NCBI RefSeq assembly: GCF_003464595.1
Contig: NZ_QRZF01000017.1
Location: forward strand, 69,814-133,813
Origin: Bacteroides intestinalis
Lineage (GTDB): Bacteria; Bacteroidota; Bacteroidia; Bacteroidales; Bacteroidaceae
Direction of reading: 5' to 3'
DNA length: 64,000 nt
Part shown: positions 1 through 7,431 of the stretch, one piece after another
How the letters are laid out: every line of letters starts with the position of its first letter
Position numbering within the stretch: position 1 is the stretch's first letter
Made by a program: the position numbers and the translations under genes
Notes under the pieces: model-generated
What the model was told of the DNA's origin: nothing
What the model saw: the letters and a program-made list of their open reading frames with translations, nothing else
The model's database searches: none

Positions 1-232
1 GAGGGTCGATGTATATACATGTTACTTCACCAGTGTACTGCTGGGTGAGCGAACGGAGGGCTAAAAGGTTGTCACCGTGAATCAGCATATTGCCATGCCA
101 AGGCTTGCCACTTGGCAGTGTGGTTTCTTCCACAGTGCCATAGCTATATTTCGGATTCTCGATAAGGATACGTGGCTCCAGTGGTACCTGAGCATCATCT
201 TTACCTATCCATGTTAATTCAAGTTTCTGCAT
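1..232 (-). CDS. Site-specific DNA-methyltransferase (adenine, type III Mod-like), N-terminal part
   Basis: Only the first 77 codons lie in the window; the gene continues past the left edge. The frame opens MQKLELTWIGKDDAQVPLEP and contains HGDNLLALRSL, then CIYIDP at the cut. In beta-class N6-adenine/N4-cytosine methyltransferases (Mod subunits of type III systems and relatives) this is the segment before and into catalytic motif IV, DPPY. The ATG ends one base from the stop of the upstream membrane-protein gene, so the two are almost certainly co-transcribed and translationally coupled, third in an operon behind the SNF2 helicase. The family transfers methyl groups from S-adenosylmethionine to a DNA target. 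Whether a Res-type nuclease follows cannot be seen. Family confidence is good; specificity is unknown. Confidence 0.8.
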   Translation of the reverse strand, partial: MQKLELTWIGKDDAQVPLEPRILIENPKYSYGTVEETTLPSGKPWHGNMLIHGDNLLALRSLTQQYTGEVTCIYIDP

Positions 233-233
233 A

Positions 234-1067
234 TTATTGTTTTATTATTTTGCTAATTTTATCTTCTTCGTAATTAATTAGTTCAGATATGGCTTTTTGT
301 AAGTTGGCGAAAGAAAACAACTCTGTACTCAGCATACGCTCATCTATAATATTCTTACGATTATCACAGATGTTGTAATTATAAAATTTGATTATTTCCC
401 ATATTCGCTTGGAAGTTGTTTGATATCCATTAATTTTTTCATTACGGTATTCTTCAGTGCCAGAAATGTAATTATCCTTAAGCATTTCAAAATTGCCATT
501 ATGAGAAGCTACCCCAGAAATAACCCAATCAAGATCTTCTAAAAGCGCTGAGTGTTCATCACTAAGTTGATGAATCTTGCTTAAAAGTGACATTTCCGCG
601 TTGTCTAAGTTTTTCGGGAAAAGAATGAATAAGTTAAACGAAGCAACATTACTTTCGTCTATAAGACGTTTAAGTAATTGCTTAGTATTCACATAGTCTC
701 TCTTAAATATAATATCATCAGCAATAACCAATAAATCGTTAAGATAAAATGATGTATAAAATTTACAGACTGCATCACGCAGTTTATCCAGCCATTGTAT
801 TTTTATTTGATATTCATGCAAACTATTGTTTTTTTCTTGGATTGCTAAATTTTCTTGATGATTATCCTGAGATTGTCTTTCCAATACATAAAGAGTAACA
901 CCAACCATTATAGCAGATCCATAAAATGAACCGAAAAATGATAACCATGCAGATTGATCAGCGACAATTTTACAAGGTGATGGACATATAATAATATAGT
1001 TAATCACTATAGGGGCGATTAAAAGAAGTAATATAATCCACCAATATTTTTTAAGAAAAGATTTCAT
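234..1067 (-). CDS. Two-helix membrane protein with coiled coil, inside helicase/methyltransferase operon
   Basis: I do not recognise this family. From the chosen start (MKSFLKKYWW) the protein is 277 residues. Two hydrophobic helices lie near residues 9-26 and 41-59, joined by a short loop with the two cysteines of ICPSPCK. A Gln/Asn/Glu-rich, probably coiled-coil stretch follows at about 62-90. The rest is a soluble, helical, Lys/Asn-rich domain of about 190 residues, likely cytoplasmic. The start at 1067 is preferred over the ATG at 1079 because it forms an ATGA overlap with the helicase stop, the usual mark of translational coupling. The downstream methyltransferase ATG follows after one base. 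Base composition is clearly more AT-rich than the helicase. Being fixed between a helicase and a DNA methyltransferase, it may be a membrane effector or anchor of the same system; that is inference. Confidence 0.75.
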   Translation of the reverse strand: MKSFLKKYWWIILLLLIAPIVINYIIICPSPCKIVADQSAWLSFFGSFYGSAIMVGVTLYVLERQSQDNHQENLAIQEKNNSLHEYQIKIQWLDKLRDAVCKFYTSFYLNDLLVIADDIIFKRDYVNTKQLLKRLIDESNVASFNLFILFPKNLDNAEMSLLSKIHQLSDEHSALLEDLDWVISGVASHNGNFEMLKDNYISGTEEYRNEKINGYQTTSKRIWEIIKFYNYNICDNRKNIIDERMLSTELFSFANLQKAISELINYEEDKISKIIKQ

Positions 1068-3982
1068 ACCAAGTTCCATTTAAGTGTAAATAATGCTTTT
1101 TGCTCCACTTTTTGGTTGAGCATCCGTTCTACAGACGAAAGCAGGTCTTCCTTGCGAGAATCGATTTCGTCTTGTGCCGAGAAAAGAGCGTTTCGCTTTT
1201 CGGCACGTTTCTTTTCAAGGTCTTTGATTTTGCGCTGCACTTCAACCTTTTCGGAAAGGGTGGCGAGCTTTTTCGACTGACCTTTGAGCAATTTGATTTC
1301 TGTATCAAGGTCGGTCAGTTCACGCTCCAAACTCATCTTCATATCTTCAGCCCAAAAATCGAGTTTATCCATTTCTTCTTCAAAGAAATTCTGATTGCGC
1401 AGGGCATTTTCTTCTATAATGTCGGCTCGTTGTCGGCTGATGATGCCGTCGCATTGCGAAGTGATATCGGCAGGATGAAAAACCTGTTCTATTTGCTCGG
1501 TGGCTTGTAACTCAAACAAGTGCTCGGCGACATCGGGGAATACTTCATTACCATTTTCATCGAAGCAGGCAATGAGTAGCCGGTCTTCCTGCTCAAAAGA
1601 GTCTATTGAGAGTTTTTCGACATGAAGCCAACCTGACTTACCGATAAACTGTTCAAGAAGCGAAACCTTAACCGGAGTATGGGTGTAGTCAAAGACTACC
1701 TCATGACACGGGAGTTCTGCATCGATATTCTCGTCAATAATCTGTCGTGCGAGCGGATGGCCGATACGGTAAACTTGGGCATGTTTCGGTAGAGCCAGCT
1801 GACTGCGGCGAGTGTTGGTGTCGGTATTGACGAGGCAATACTGACCTTCAAAGCCGCTGAGGTCTGTATCAAACAAGTGGAATGATGAATTGGCTTCATC
1901 AAAATGGGCGTGGTTTCTCAGGGCATAACGAGTGAGAAGCCATAGAGCCTTGTTGAATTTTGTAAGACTTGCAGCACTCTCCTTGAAGTTTATACGCAGT
2001 TTTTGTGCCACCTCATCGTCAAAATTTTCAAGTAGGGTACTTCGGGCTGCAAGCATATTGTCGGAAATTTCCTCATGAAATTCGGCTTGTAGTGCATCAA
2101 AAGCCTCTTTTATTTGTTGCGGAGTGCGGCAAGTGTTGTAAATATCACTAATTCGTTTCTCGAAATCGATACCGTTGCCGATAGAACCAAGTACCTCATC
2201 ACTCGCTCCGAAAATGCCATCGAATAATTGGAATTTTTCGGAGAGTAGCTGGTAAACGCGTACATCTGCTTCGTTCTTTACATTGAGGAAATTGATAACC
2301 ACGACATCGAATTGCTGACCGTAGCGATGACAACGACCGATGCGCTGCTCTATACGTTGTGGGTTCCAAGGCATATCGTAGTTTACCATGAGGGAGCAGA
2401 ATTGCAGGTTAATGCCTTCAGCGGCAGCTTCAGTAGCAATCATTATGGTGGCTTCCTCACGGAAGTAATCTACAATGGCAGCACGGCGGTCTGCCGTAGC
2501 TGAATCAGTAATCTTGTCACTTCCCTTGTGCCTGTCAAGCCATGCACGGTAAATATCTGTGCTTTGCTTGTCGGTATTTGTGCCATTGAAGCGTACAACC
2601 TTACCTTTGTAACCTTTCTGTTCAAGGAGTTCGTATAAGTATTCTTGTGTACGACGAGACTCTGTAAAGATAAGTGCTTTCTGGTTTGCGCCAAGTTCTT
2701 TTAACTTCTCAAAGCCTTTGTCAAGAGCCTTGAAAAGGTGCTCGGCTTTACTGTTTCGCTTAATTTTGAAAGCGAGGTCGCGAAAGGCTTCAAGTTCACT
2801 TATTTCTTTTTTGATACCATCTATATCGGATGGATGGAGATACTCTTCTTTACCTTCAGAAGCTTCATCAGTATCGTCAGCTTCTTCATCGTCAATCCAT
2901 TCGTCTTCATTGATTCCGCCTTCAAAATTGTATGGTTCGACATCAGATGTTTCGAGTTGGGGTTGTTTAGCAAGTTTTGCTTCTAGCCTTGCTATCAGTG
3001 AGCATAGCGTTCCGTAGATTGCGTATGTAGAAGATGCAAGAAGTTTGCGGAGTATCAACGACATCAACATACGCTGACTATTAGGAAGTGCGTATAGGTG
3101 AGGTCGTTGCAGATAGTCTGAAACCATTTCATAGAGGGCTTCCTCATCCTTATATGGTGAAAACTCCTCTAATATGGCAATGCGTTTGGTATATTTGATA
3201 TATTCAAGCACTTGCCGACGAAGTGTACGCTTGCACACCGATTCCAATCGCTTACGTAAAGTTAAAAAATCCGCTTCGCTGTTTGGATGTCCGAACTGGC
3301 TTTTGAAACTCTTGATGTCACCGAAAACAAAATCATCGACAATCGACACAAGCCCGAAAAGCTCTAATATGGAGTTTTGCAAGGGCGTAGCGGTCATAAG
3401 AATTTTTTTACGGTCGACAAGAGATTTCTTGATTGTATGGGCAATTACATTTGTCGGTTTATAAACATTACGCAAGCGGTGAGCCTCGTCGATTACAACA
3501 AGATGCCACTGTGTTTGCTTGATATATGGTGCTTTTTGTTTGGCAAACTGAAACGAACAAATAACAATACGTTCCTGATTGAACGGATTAAGGTTGCCCT
3601 GTTCGATTTGTTCATTGAAAGATTTCTTTTCAAGAATGATTGAGGGCAGGAAGAATTTCTCCTGAAGCTCGCTGCTCCATTGCTTACGGAGGTTTGCCGG
3701 ACAGATAATAAGTAGGCGGCGTTTATGTTCAGCCCAATTTTGTGAAAGTATAATTCCTGCTTCAATAGTCTTGCCGAGACCAACTTCATCAGCAAGGATA
3801 GCACCTTTGGAAAGTGGTGACTGAAAAGCGAAAAGAGCGGCTTCAATCTGATGGGGCGTTAGGTCAACTTGTGCATCTTGTAAAGACGCAGTAAGTTTTG
3901 TCAAGTCATTTGCAGGTAAACGCCTTGACAAATAGTTGGCAAAATACTTTGCCTGATATGCCGTTATATTCTGTTCTGTCAC
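1064..3982 (-). CDS. SNF2/RapA-family DEAH helicase-like ATPase of a methyltransferase-linked operon
   Basis: This 972-residue superfamily 2 ATPase has complete helicase motifs: Walker A ADEVGLGKT (about 64-72), DEAH (165-168), TATP (197-200), motif V ATEAAAEGINLQ (516-527) and motif VI QRIGRCHRYGQ (546-556). It resembles HepA/RapA-like SNF2 translocases found beside type III-like methyltransferases. A strongly acidic insert (about 349-380) separates the two RecA lobes, and the last ~110 residues are a Lys/Glu-rich coiled coil. The start is GTG: a stop codon at 3989-3991 closes the frame upstream and no ATG occurs in the first ~190 codons. It is the first gene of an operon with the membrane protein and methyltransferase downstream. 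Expected role is ATP-driven DNA translocation or remodelling in a restriction or other defence system. No nuclease motif was seen. Confidence 0.9.
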   Translation of the reverse strand: MTEQNITAYQAKYFANYLSRRLPANDLTKLTASLQDAQVDLTPHQIEAALFAFQSPLSKGAILADEVGLGKTIEAGIILSQNWAEHKRRLLIICPANLRKQWSSELQEKFFLPSIILEKKSFNEQIEQGNLNPFNQERIVICSFQFAKQKAPYIKQTQWHLVVIDEAHRLRNVYKPTNVIAHTIKKSLVDRKKILMTATPLQNSILELFGLVSIVDDFVFGDIKSFKSQFGHPNSEADFLTLRKRLESVCKRTLRRQVLEYIKYTKRIAILEEFSPYKDEEALYEMVSDYLQRPHLYALPNSQRMLMSLILRKLLASSTYAIYGTLCSLIARLEAKLAKQPQLETSDVEPYNFEGGINEDEWIDDEEADDTDEASEGKEEYLHPSDIDGIKKEISELEAFRDLAFKIKRNSKAEHLFKALDKGFEKLKELGANQKALIFTESRRTQEYLYELLEQKGYKGKVVRFNGTNTDKQSTDIYRAWLDRHKGSDKITDSATADRRAAIVDYFREEATIMIATEAAAEGINLQFCSLMVNYDMPWNPQRIEQRIGRCHRYGQQFDVVVINFLNVKNEADVRVYQLLSEKFQLFDGIFGASDEVLGSIGNGIDFEKRISDIYNTCRTPQQIKEAFDALQAEFHEEISDNMLAARSTLLENFDDEVAQKLRINFKESAASLTKFNKALWLLTRYALRNHAHFDEANSSFHLFDTDLSGFEGQYCLVNTDTNTRRSQLALPKHAQVYRIGHPLARQIIDENIDAELPCHEVVFDYTHTPVKVSLLEQFIGKSGWLHVEKLSIDSFEQEDRLLIACFDENGNEVFPDVAEHLFELQATEQIEQVFHPADITSQCDGIISRQRADIIEENALRNQNFFEEEMDKLDFWAEDMKMSLERELTDLDTEIKLLKGQSKKLATLSEKVEVQRKIKDLEKKRAEKRNALFSAQDEIDSRKEDLLSSVERMLNQKVEQKALFTLKWNLV

Positions 3983-3991
3983 TTTTACTTA

Positions 3992-4056
3992 AAGCAAAAA
4001 CTCCTCCGCTATCCCTGCAAGGCAGACCAAAGCCTACGGATAAGTGAAGGAGTTTT
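3992..4056 (-). terminator. Leader hairpin with U-run before the helicase start (attenuator or old terminator)
   Basis: Imperfect inverted repeat with arms 3997-4014 and 4038-4056. On the minus strand the second arm ends GGAGTTTTTGCTTT, a typical intrinsic terminator shape. It lies between the predicted promoter (4115-4122) and the GTG start at 3982. No minus-strand gene is seen upstream that it could serve. Confidence 0.55.
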
Positions 4057-4093
4057 ATATATGACGTTTATTTATTTCTTTACTCTCAGGTCA

Positions 4094-4122
4094 TTTGCAG
4101 TTCCATATCAACTGCAAAGATA
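4094..4122 (-). promoter_or_regulatory. Promoter -7 element inside a 9-bp perfect dyad (possible operator)
   Basis: The minus strand reads TATCTTTG at 4122-4115, matching TAnnTTTG. The arms TTTGCAGTT (4094-4102) and AACTGCAAA (4110-4118) form a perfect inverted repeat with a 7-base spacer, overlapping the -7 box and the expected transcription start. This placement suits a repressor site. No -33 TTTG was found. Confidence 0.5.
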
Positions 4123-4433
4123 CAATTTTTTGTTGATTTAACCTTGTGGAAAAGAAAGGAAAACGCAAGAAAAAACAACTATGTGCATTATATGCAATTT
4201 TCAAGCAAAAATTCTATCGGTTTTCTTATGATACTGTCGAACTAATTATCACTTGACTTTATATTTCAAAACCTCTGTACCATTTCCTTGATTTCTTACA
4301 CTACGGTTAGTAGGCAAGGTTTTAGATGCGGTCGATAATGACGATGAATTAGAACATAATGCAATAGAAGTAACCCAACAAAAGTCAGATATGGACTAAA
4401 TTGAACTAATGACAAGTAAAAGCAGTCGTTCTC
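4123..4433. other. AT-rich intergenic region with a possible gene-end remnant
   Basis: No complete gene is seen. On the plus strand an open stretch 4292-4399 reads ...LVGKVLDAVDNDDELEHNAI... and ends in TAA. It has no start codon and looks like the last ~35 residues of a lost gene, perhaps from a mobile element. The remainder is low-complexity AT-rich sequence. A decayed insertion boundary is possible but not proven. Confidence 0.3.
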
Positions 4434-4464
4434 TTTGTCTAATCAATAATTTTGACTATTTTTG
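4434..4464 (+). promoter_or_regulatory. Bacteroides-type promoter for the GNAT gene
   Basis: TTTG at 4434-4437 and TATTTTTG at 4457-4464, separated by 19 bases, match the -33/-7 consensus (TTTG, TAnnTTTG) with ideal spacing. The transcript would carry a leader of about 210 bases before the chosen ATG at 4681. Confidence 0.65.
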
Positions 4465-4680
4465 CAAACGAGTTATTTGACAGCAGAATATTGCAAAACG
4501 CTGAAAATCGCACGGTTTCTTAATCGTTACCCCTATTTCTCAAATACTTTGCTAAATGTTTATTTCTCAAATGGTTGTATCAAGCCGTTGAAAAACTAAA
4601 ATAGTTCTTTTGATTGTCAAACCATGTCACGTATCTCTTTTATCTTTTTTGTGAGATACCAAGTATCGGAACGGACCATT

Positions 4681-5241
4681 ATGGATATAAAAAGTTTCCA
4701 ATATAATAACATTACGGAAATAGATAAACAATTATTAAAAAGTTTGCTTTATCTTATTGGGGAGGATATAAATATAGAAGATATTCATCCCCAAGAAATG
4801 AATGTCATGTCATTTTGCGCTATAGAAAAGAATGAATTTATTGGCTATTTAGGAGTTGTTTCATGGAATATTATCGTAAAAAATAAAACTTTTAAAATGT
4901 GTGGGTTGAGCTGTGTTTGTACACATCCGGAATATAGAGAGCAGGGAATAGGGAGTATGTTAGTAAGGAAAGCAACGGAATGGATTATGCAAGATGGTAG
5001 ATTTGATATAGGTCTGTTTACTTGCTCACAGAAACATTCACCTTTTTATGAACATATAGGTTGGTGGCAAAAAAGTTCGAATTTAGTTTTGAAAGAAAGT
5101 GATAGAGAGGGAGCTTATGTTAGTGATTCTCTTCAGCTAAATGTGTTCAAATTACTGATTTCTGCAAAAGCTAAATTATACGCTAATTATTTTGAGAACT
5201 CAATTGTAACTCTAAATTTCCCTAAAGGAAAATTCATATAG
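4681..5241 (+). CDS. GNAT family N-acetyltransferase
   Basis: A 186-residue acetyl-CoA-dependent acetyltransferase. The core is visible: a beta strand GLSCVCTHPEYR, then the pyrophosphate-binding loop REQGIGSMLVRKA (Q/RxxGxG/A motif), then DIGLFTCSQKHSPFYEHIGW. The order 'promoter-strand, Q-x-x-G-I-G, late FY-x-x-x-GW' recalls aminoglycoside 2'-N-acetyltransferase relatives, but the substrate cannot be assigned. The ATG at 4681 is chosen because family homology begins there; an in-frame ATG at 4624 would add 19 hydrophobic residues. It stands alone, is strongly AT-rich compared with the core genes, and sits next to the helicase/methyltransferase operon, so horizontal acquisition is plausible. 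Confidence 0.8.
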   Translation: MDIKSFQYNNITEIDKQLLKSLLYLIGEDINIEDIHPQEMNVMSFCAIEKNEFIGYLGVVSWNIIVKNKTFKMCGLSCVCTHPEYREQGIGSMLVRKATEWIMQDGRFDIGLFTCSQKHSPFYEHIGWWQKSSNLVLKESDREGAYVSDSLQLNVFKLLISAKAKLYANYFENSIVTLNFPKGKFI

Positions 5242-5523
5242 TGATCCCTGTAATTCTCCATATCACAACATTTAGTATTGCAGTGAAAGGATAACCTGTC
5301 TATGTTTGTGTATGGTATTGTGAAAACGTAAAGTTCGTTTGTGCTAAGTGAAATAAAACATACCACAGTCTTAAATATATACAAATTATAGGCGTTTTTC
5401 TGCCTTGTTCAGCTTCCTGTTATTCGTTTTTAAAGAATAACGGGAACGTTTTTAAAGAATGCACTCAACGTTTATTAAAAACGTAAAAAGCCTCTTTTAA
5501 GCCTAAATTTGATAAATATCAAC

Positions 5524-5563
5524 AAAAAAGGCGGTGATTCTTATGAAGAATTACCGCCTTTCC
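5524..5563 (-). terminator. Intrinsic terminator of the DUF4248 gene
   Basis: AAAGGCGGT...ACCGCCTTT stem with inner pairs ATTCTT/AAGAAT and a 3-base loop. On the minus strand it is followed by a T-run. The same hairpin occurs in degenerate form at the second cassette. Confidence 0.8.
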
Positions 5564-5580
5564 TATTTTATTGTCTATTA

Positions 5581-5805
5581 TTATTCTGGGAATGGATCAC
5601 CCAGATTCTCTATTATCAGCCCGTATTGCTTGGGAGAGAGCCAGCGATGATTATAAGGCTGATAGCCCGTTTCAACTAAAGCAGTCGCCAGATTTGTACA
5701 CCTTTTAATGCTTCGTTGTAAAGATCTTACCGCATTTTTCGAAGTGGAACAACCGGGGAAATACATACCGGCCAATTCGGAGAAAGAAAGAATCAGTTTT
5801 GCCAT
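5581..5805 (-). CDS. DUF4248-type small protein
   Basis: A 74-residue protein, MAKLILSFSELAGMYFPGCS..., ending PKQYGLIIENLGDPFPE. The layout (N-terminal LA-x-x-Y-x-P, central SLQRSI...L, a GY near residue 47, and C-terminal SPKQYxLIIxxLGxP) matches the DUF4248 family common in Bacteroides, whose function is unknown. These genes usually sit near HU-like proteins and phage-like amidases; here it is isolated. It has its own leader and terminator. A truncated, stop-containing copy lies at 48256-48417. Confidence 0.75.
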   Translation of the reverse strand: MAKLILSFSELAGMYFPGCSTSKNAVRSLQRSIKRCTNLATALVETGYQPYNHRWLSPKQYGLIIENLGDPFPE

Positions 5806-5977
5806 TTTGCTAAGGTTTTAGGTTTAATATTAAAATTCAGTTTTTAAAAGCTCTACAAAGATACTACATCAGAAAGGCGAAGTCAAGTATTTGGGTTGGT
5901 TTTTCTGACTTTTATTTTTTCTTTTTTTTATTCTTCTCATTTTTCTAAGATAACATCTTATATATTCGTTTTTTTTA

Positions 5978-5985
5978 TAAATTTG
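5978..5985 (+). promoter_or_regulatory. -7 element for the propeller lipoprotein gene
   Basis: TAAATTTG matches TAnnTTTG, 28 bases before the ATG at 6014. No good -33 box is visible. Confidence 0.45.
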
Positions 5986-6013
5986 TCCAACTTACAACAT
6001 AACAAAAAACAAT

Positions 6014-7111
6014 ATGCGACACTCTTGTATTTCCTTTCTCAGCATCTTTCTTTTTCTTCTCACGGCTTGTTCCGGAGAAAAAGGTTCACATGATCAGGTT
6101 TCTACAGTCAGTATTGATAAAGGCGTCGAACACTTTGATGCGGACTACACTTCGGCACAATATCAATCTCTTTTCAAAAATCCGAAAACGATCCGGCTGG
6201 AAACGAATGATAAATGCCTGTTGAGTGCTAATGCGTACCTGCTTAATGTGACTCCAAAGTACATAGTTATCGGAGATAAGACGAGTTTTTATTTCTTTAA
6301 TGCCGAAAACGGTTCTTTTCTTTCTGTGATGGACAGGAAGGGAAATGGACCTGAAGAATATGCCGACATCTTTTCCCGCTTTTTTGATGAAGAAAAAGAG
6401 TTGATTTATGTTGCTACTCCTAATAAGACTAAATTATATAAGCCGGACGGGACTTTCGTCAGCGAATACCCCAAAGATAGTATATCCAATTTTATTGGTG
6501 TATCCAACGGATATTGGGGAACCTACAAAAGAGAATATCAGAAATCGCACTTAGTAGCCTTCTTTGATAAGGAGTGGAACATGAAACAATCTTTCTTTCC
6601 TTTCGATGCTGAATCGGTAACGGGCTTTTCAGGTGGCTACATCGTGCCCAGATTCAGAGCCGGAAACGACCAAGTGTGTATCGTGATTAATGATACGTTG
6701 TATGCCAGCAGGAAGGAAAAACTCATTCCCGCTGTAGCCATCAATCAGGGCAAGCTAAAGATGCCGACAGATTTGAATGGTGATCTTGAACGTATGCTTA
6801 CGGAAGGGAAATATTGTATTAAGGCGGAAAATGCTTTATTGGTGAATGACCTGTTGTTTTATGATTTCTTCTGGAATGAGAGCAGGCATTATACACTATG
6901 GGATACAAATAGCGGGGAATTGTTGACTCATTCGGAAAAAGGATACGCCATGCCTTATAATGAAAAAGCAATTGTAAATACTCCTGTTTCCCTTATCCGG
7001 AACAACAAGGCATATACATTGCTTTCTATTGATAAATTGGCTCAATATGGTTTAGCTAATGAGGAGGATGACTCAAATCCTACATTGCTCTGTGTGGATT
7101 TAGGAAACTGA
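6014..7111 (+). CDS. 6-bladed beta-propeller lipoprotein
   Basis: A 365-residue putative lipoprotein: MRHSCISFLSIFLFLLTACS has a hydrophobic signal and a lipobox LTAC with the lipidated Cys near residue 19. The body has propeller-like repeats such as YIVIGDKTSFYFFNAENGSF followed by RKGNGPEEY, a phrase typical of the Bacteroides 6-bladed beta-propeller family (DUF5128-like). These are surface or periplasmic proteins of mostly unknown function. Its 3' end overlaps the convergent membrane-protein gene by 12 bases, so no separate terminator fits between them. The start is supported by the signal peptide and the -7 element 28 bases upstream. Confidence 0.8.
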   Translation: MRHSCISFLSIFLFLLTACSGEKGSHDQVSTVSIDKGVEHFDADYTSAQYQSLFKNPKTIRLETNDKCLLSANAYLLNVTPKYIVIGDKTSFYFFNAENGSFLSVMDRKGNGPEEYADIFSRFFDEEKELIYVATPNKTKLYKPDGTFVSEYPKDSISNFIGVSNGYWGTYKREYQKSHLVAFFDKEWNMKQSFFPFDAESVTGFSGGYIVPRFRAGNDQVCIVINDTLYASRKEKLIPAVAINQGKLKMPTDLNGDLERMLTEGKYCIKAENALLVNDLLFYDFFWNESRHYTLWDTNSGELLTHSEKGYAMPYNEKAIVNTPVSLIRNNKAYTLLSIDKLAQYGLANEEDDSNPTLLCVDLGN

Positions 7112-7423
7112 AATATAGTGTCCAGCAAGTCCAACCAATGTTCCCAATAATATGGCATTGAATGCTATTATTGGCAAAGATTTTTTATCCGAATGTCCTA
7201 CCTGAATAAGCATCGGGATAGTTAGTGCCAAGCCTACAACGCCTCCTTCCAGCCACCAGGAGATATGAGGTATGTCTACATTGAGAATAATGATTGAAAC
7301 AAAAAAGTAATGGAAAAACGCCGAAACGGTGGAGTAGTGGGGAAGTTTCTGCATAATCATAGGAATGATGTCTATGACTCCGGCAACCAATCCGATAATT
7401 GCCGAGAAAATTAATTTGTCCAT
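7100..7423 (-). CDS. Small four-helix membrane protein, sigma-factor partner
   Basis: A 107-residue hydrophobic protein with about four membrane spans: near 3-23, 35-50, 60-75 and 86-104. It has glycine-rich helices (GLVAGVIDIIP, GGVVGLALTIP, GTLVGLAGHY), and I do not recognise a named family. It begins 8 bases after the stop of the ECF sigma gene and must be in its operon. By analogy with sigma/membrane-partner pairs it could modulate the sigma factor, but it has no visible soluble anti-sigma domain. The alternative is simply a target gene. The 3' end overlaps the opposing lipoprotein gene by 12 bases. Confidence 0.65.
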   Translation of the reverse strand: MDKLIFSAIIGLVAGVIDIIPMIMQKLPHYSTVSAFFHYFFVSIIILNVDIPHISWWLEGGVVGLALTIPMLIQVGHSDKKSLPIIAFNAILLGTLVGLAGHYISVS

Positions 7424-7431
7424 GTCAGATA

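Larger units (their letters stand above)
5424..5897. repeat. Dispersed DUF4248 cassette, intact copy A
   Basis: The gene, its terminator and both flanks recur in the same orientation at 48099-48507. The shared flank begins with the repeated motif CGTTTTTAAAGAAT followed by AACG blocks, which form dyads here (5416-5425 with 5435-5444; 5446-5455 with 5474-5484). The shared leader on the other side ends near the sequence TCAAGT. The similarity extends well beyond the coding part. Confidence 0.75.

Noticed and set aside
1..4122. Assignment of the left operon to BREX or DISARM
   Set aside because: No PglZ, BrxC, DUF1998 or phospholipase-D gene is visible. The helicase type and Mod-like N-terminus alone do not support those systems.
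5896..6093. Separate small hydrophobic gene upstream of the propeller lipoprotein
   Set aside because: It overlaps the lipoprotein start in another frame, contains its -7 element, and is built from T-rich sequence.
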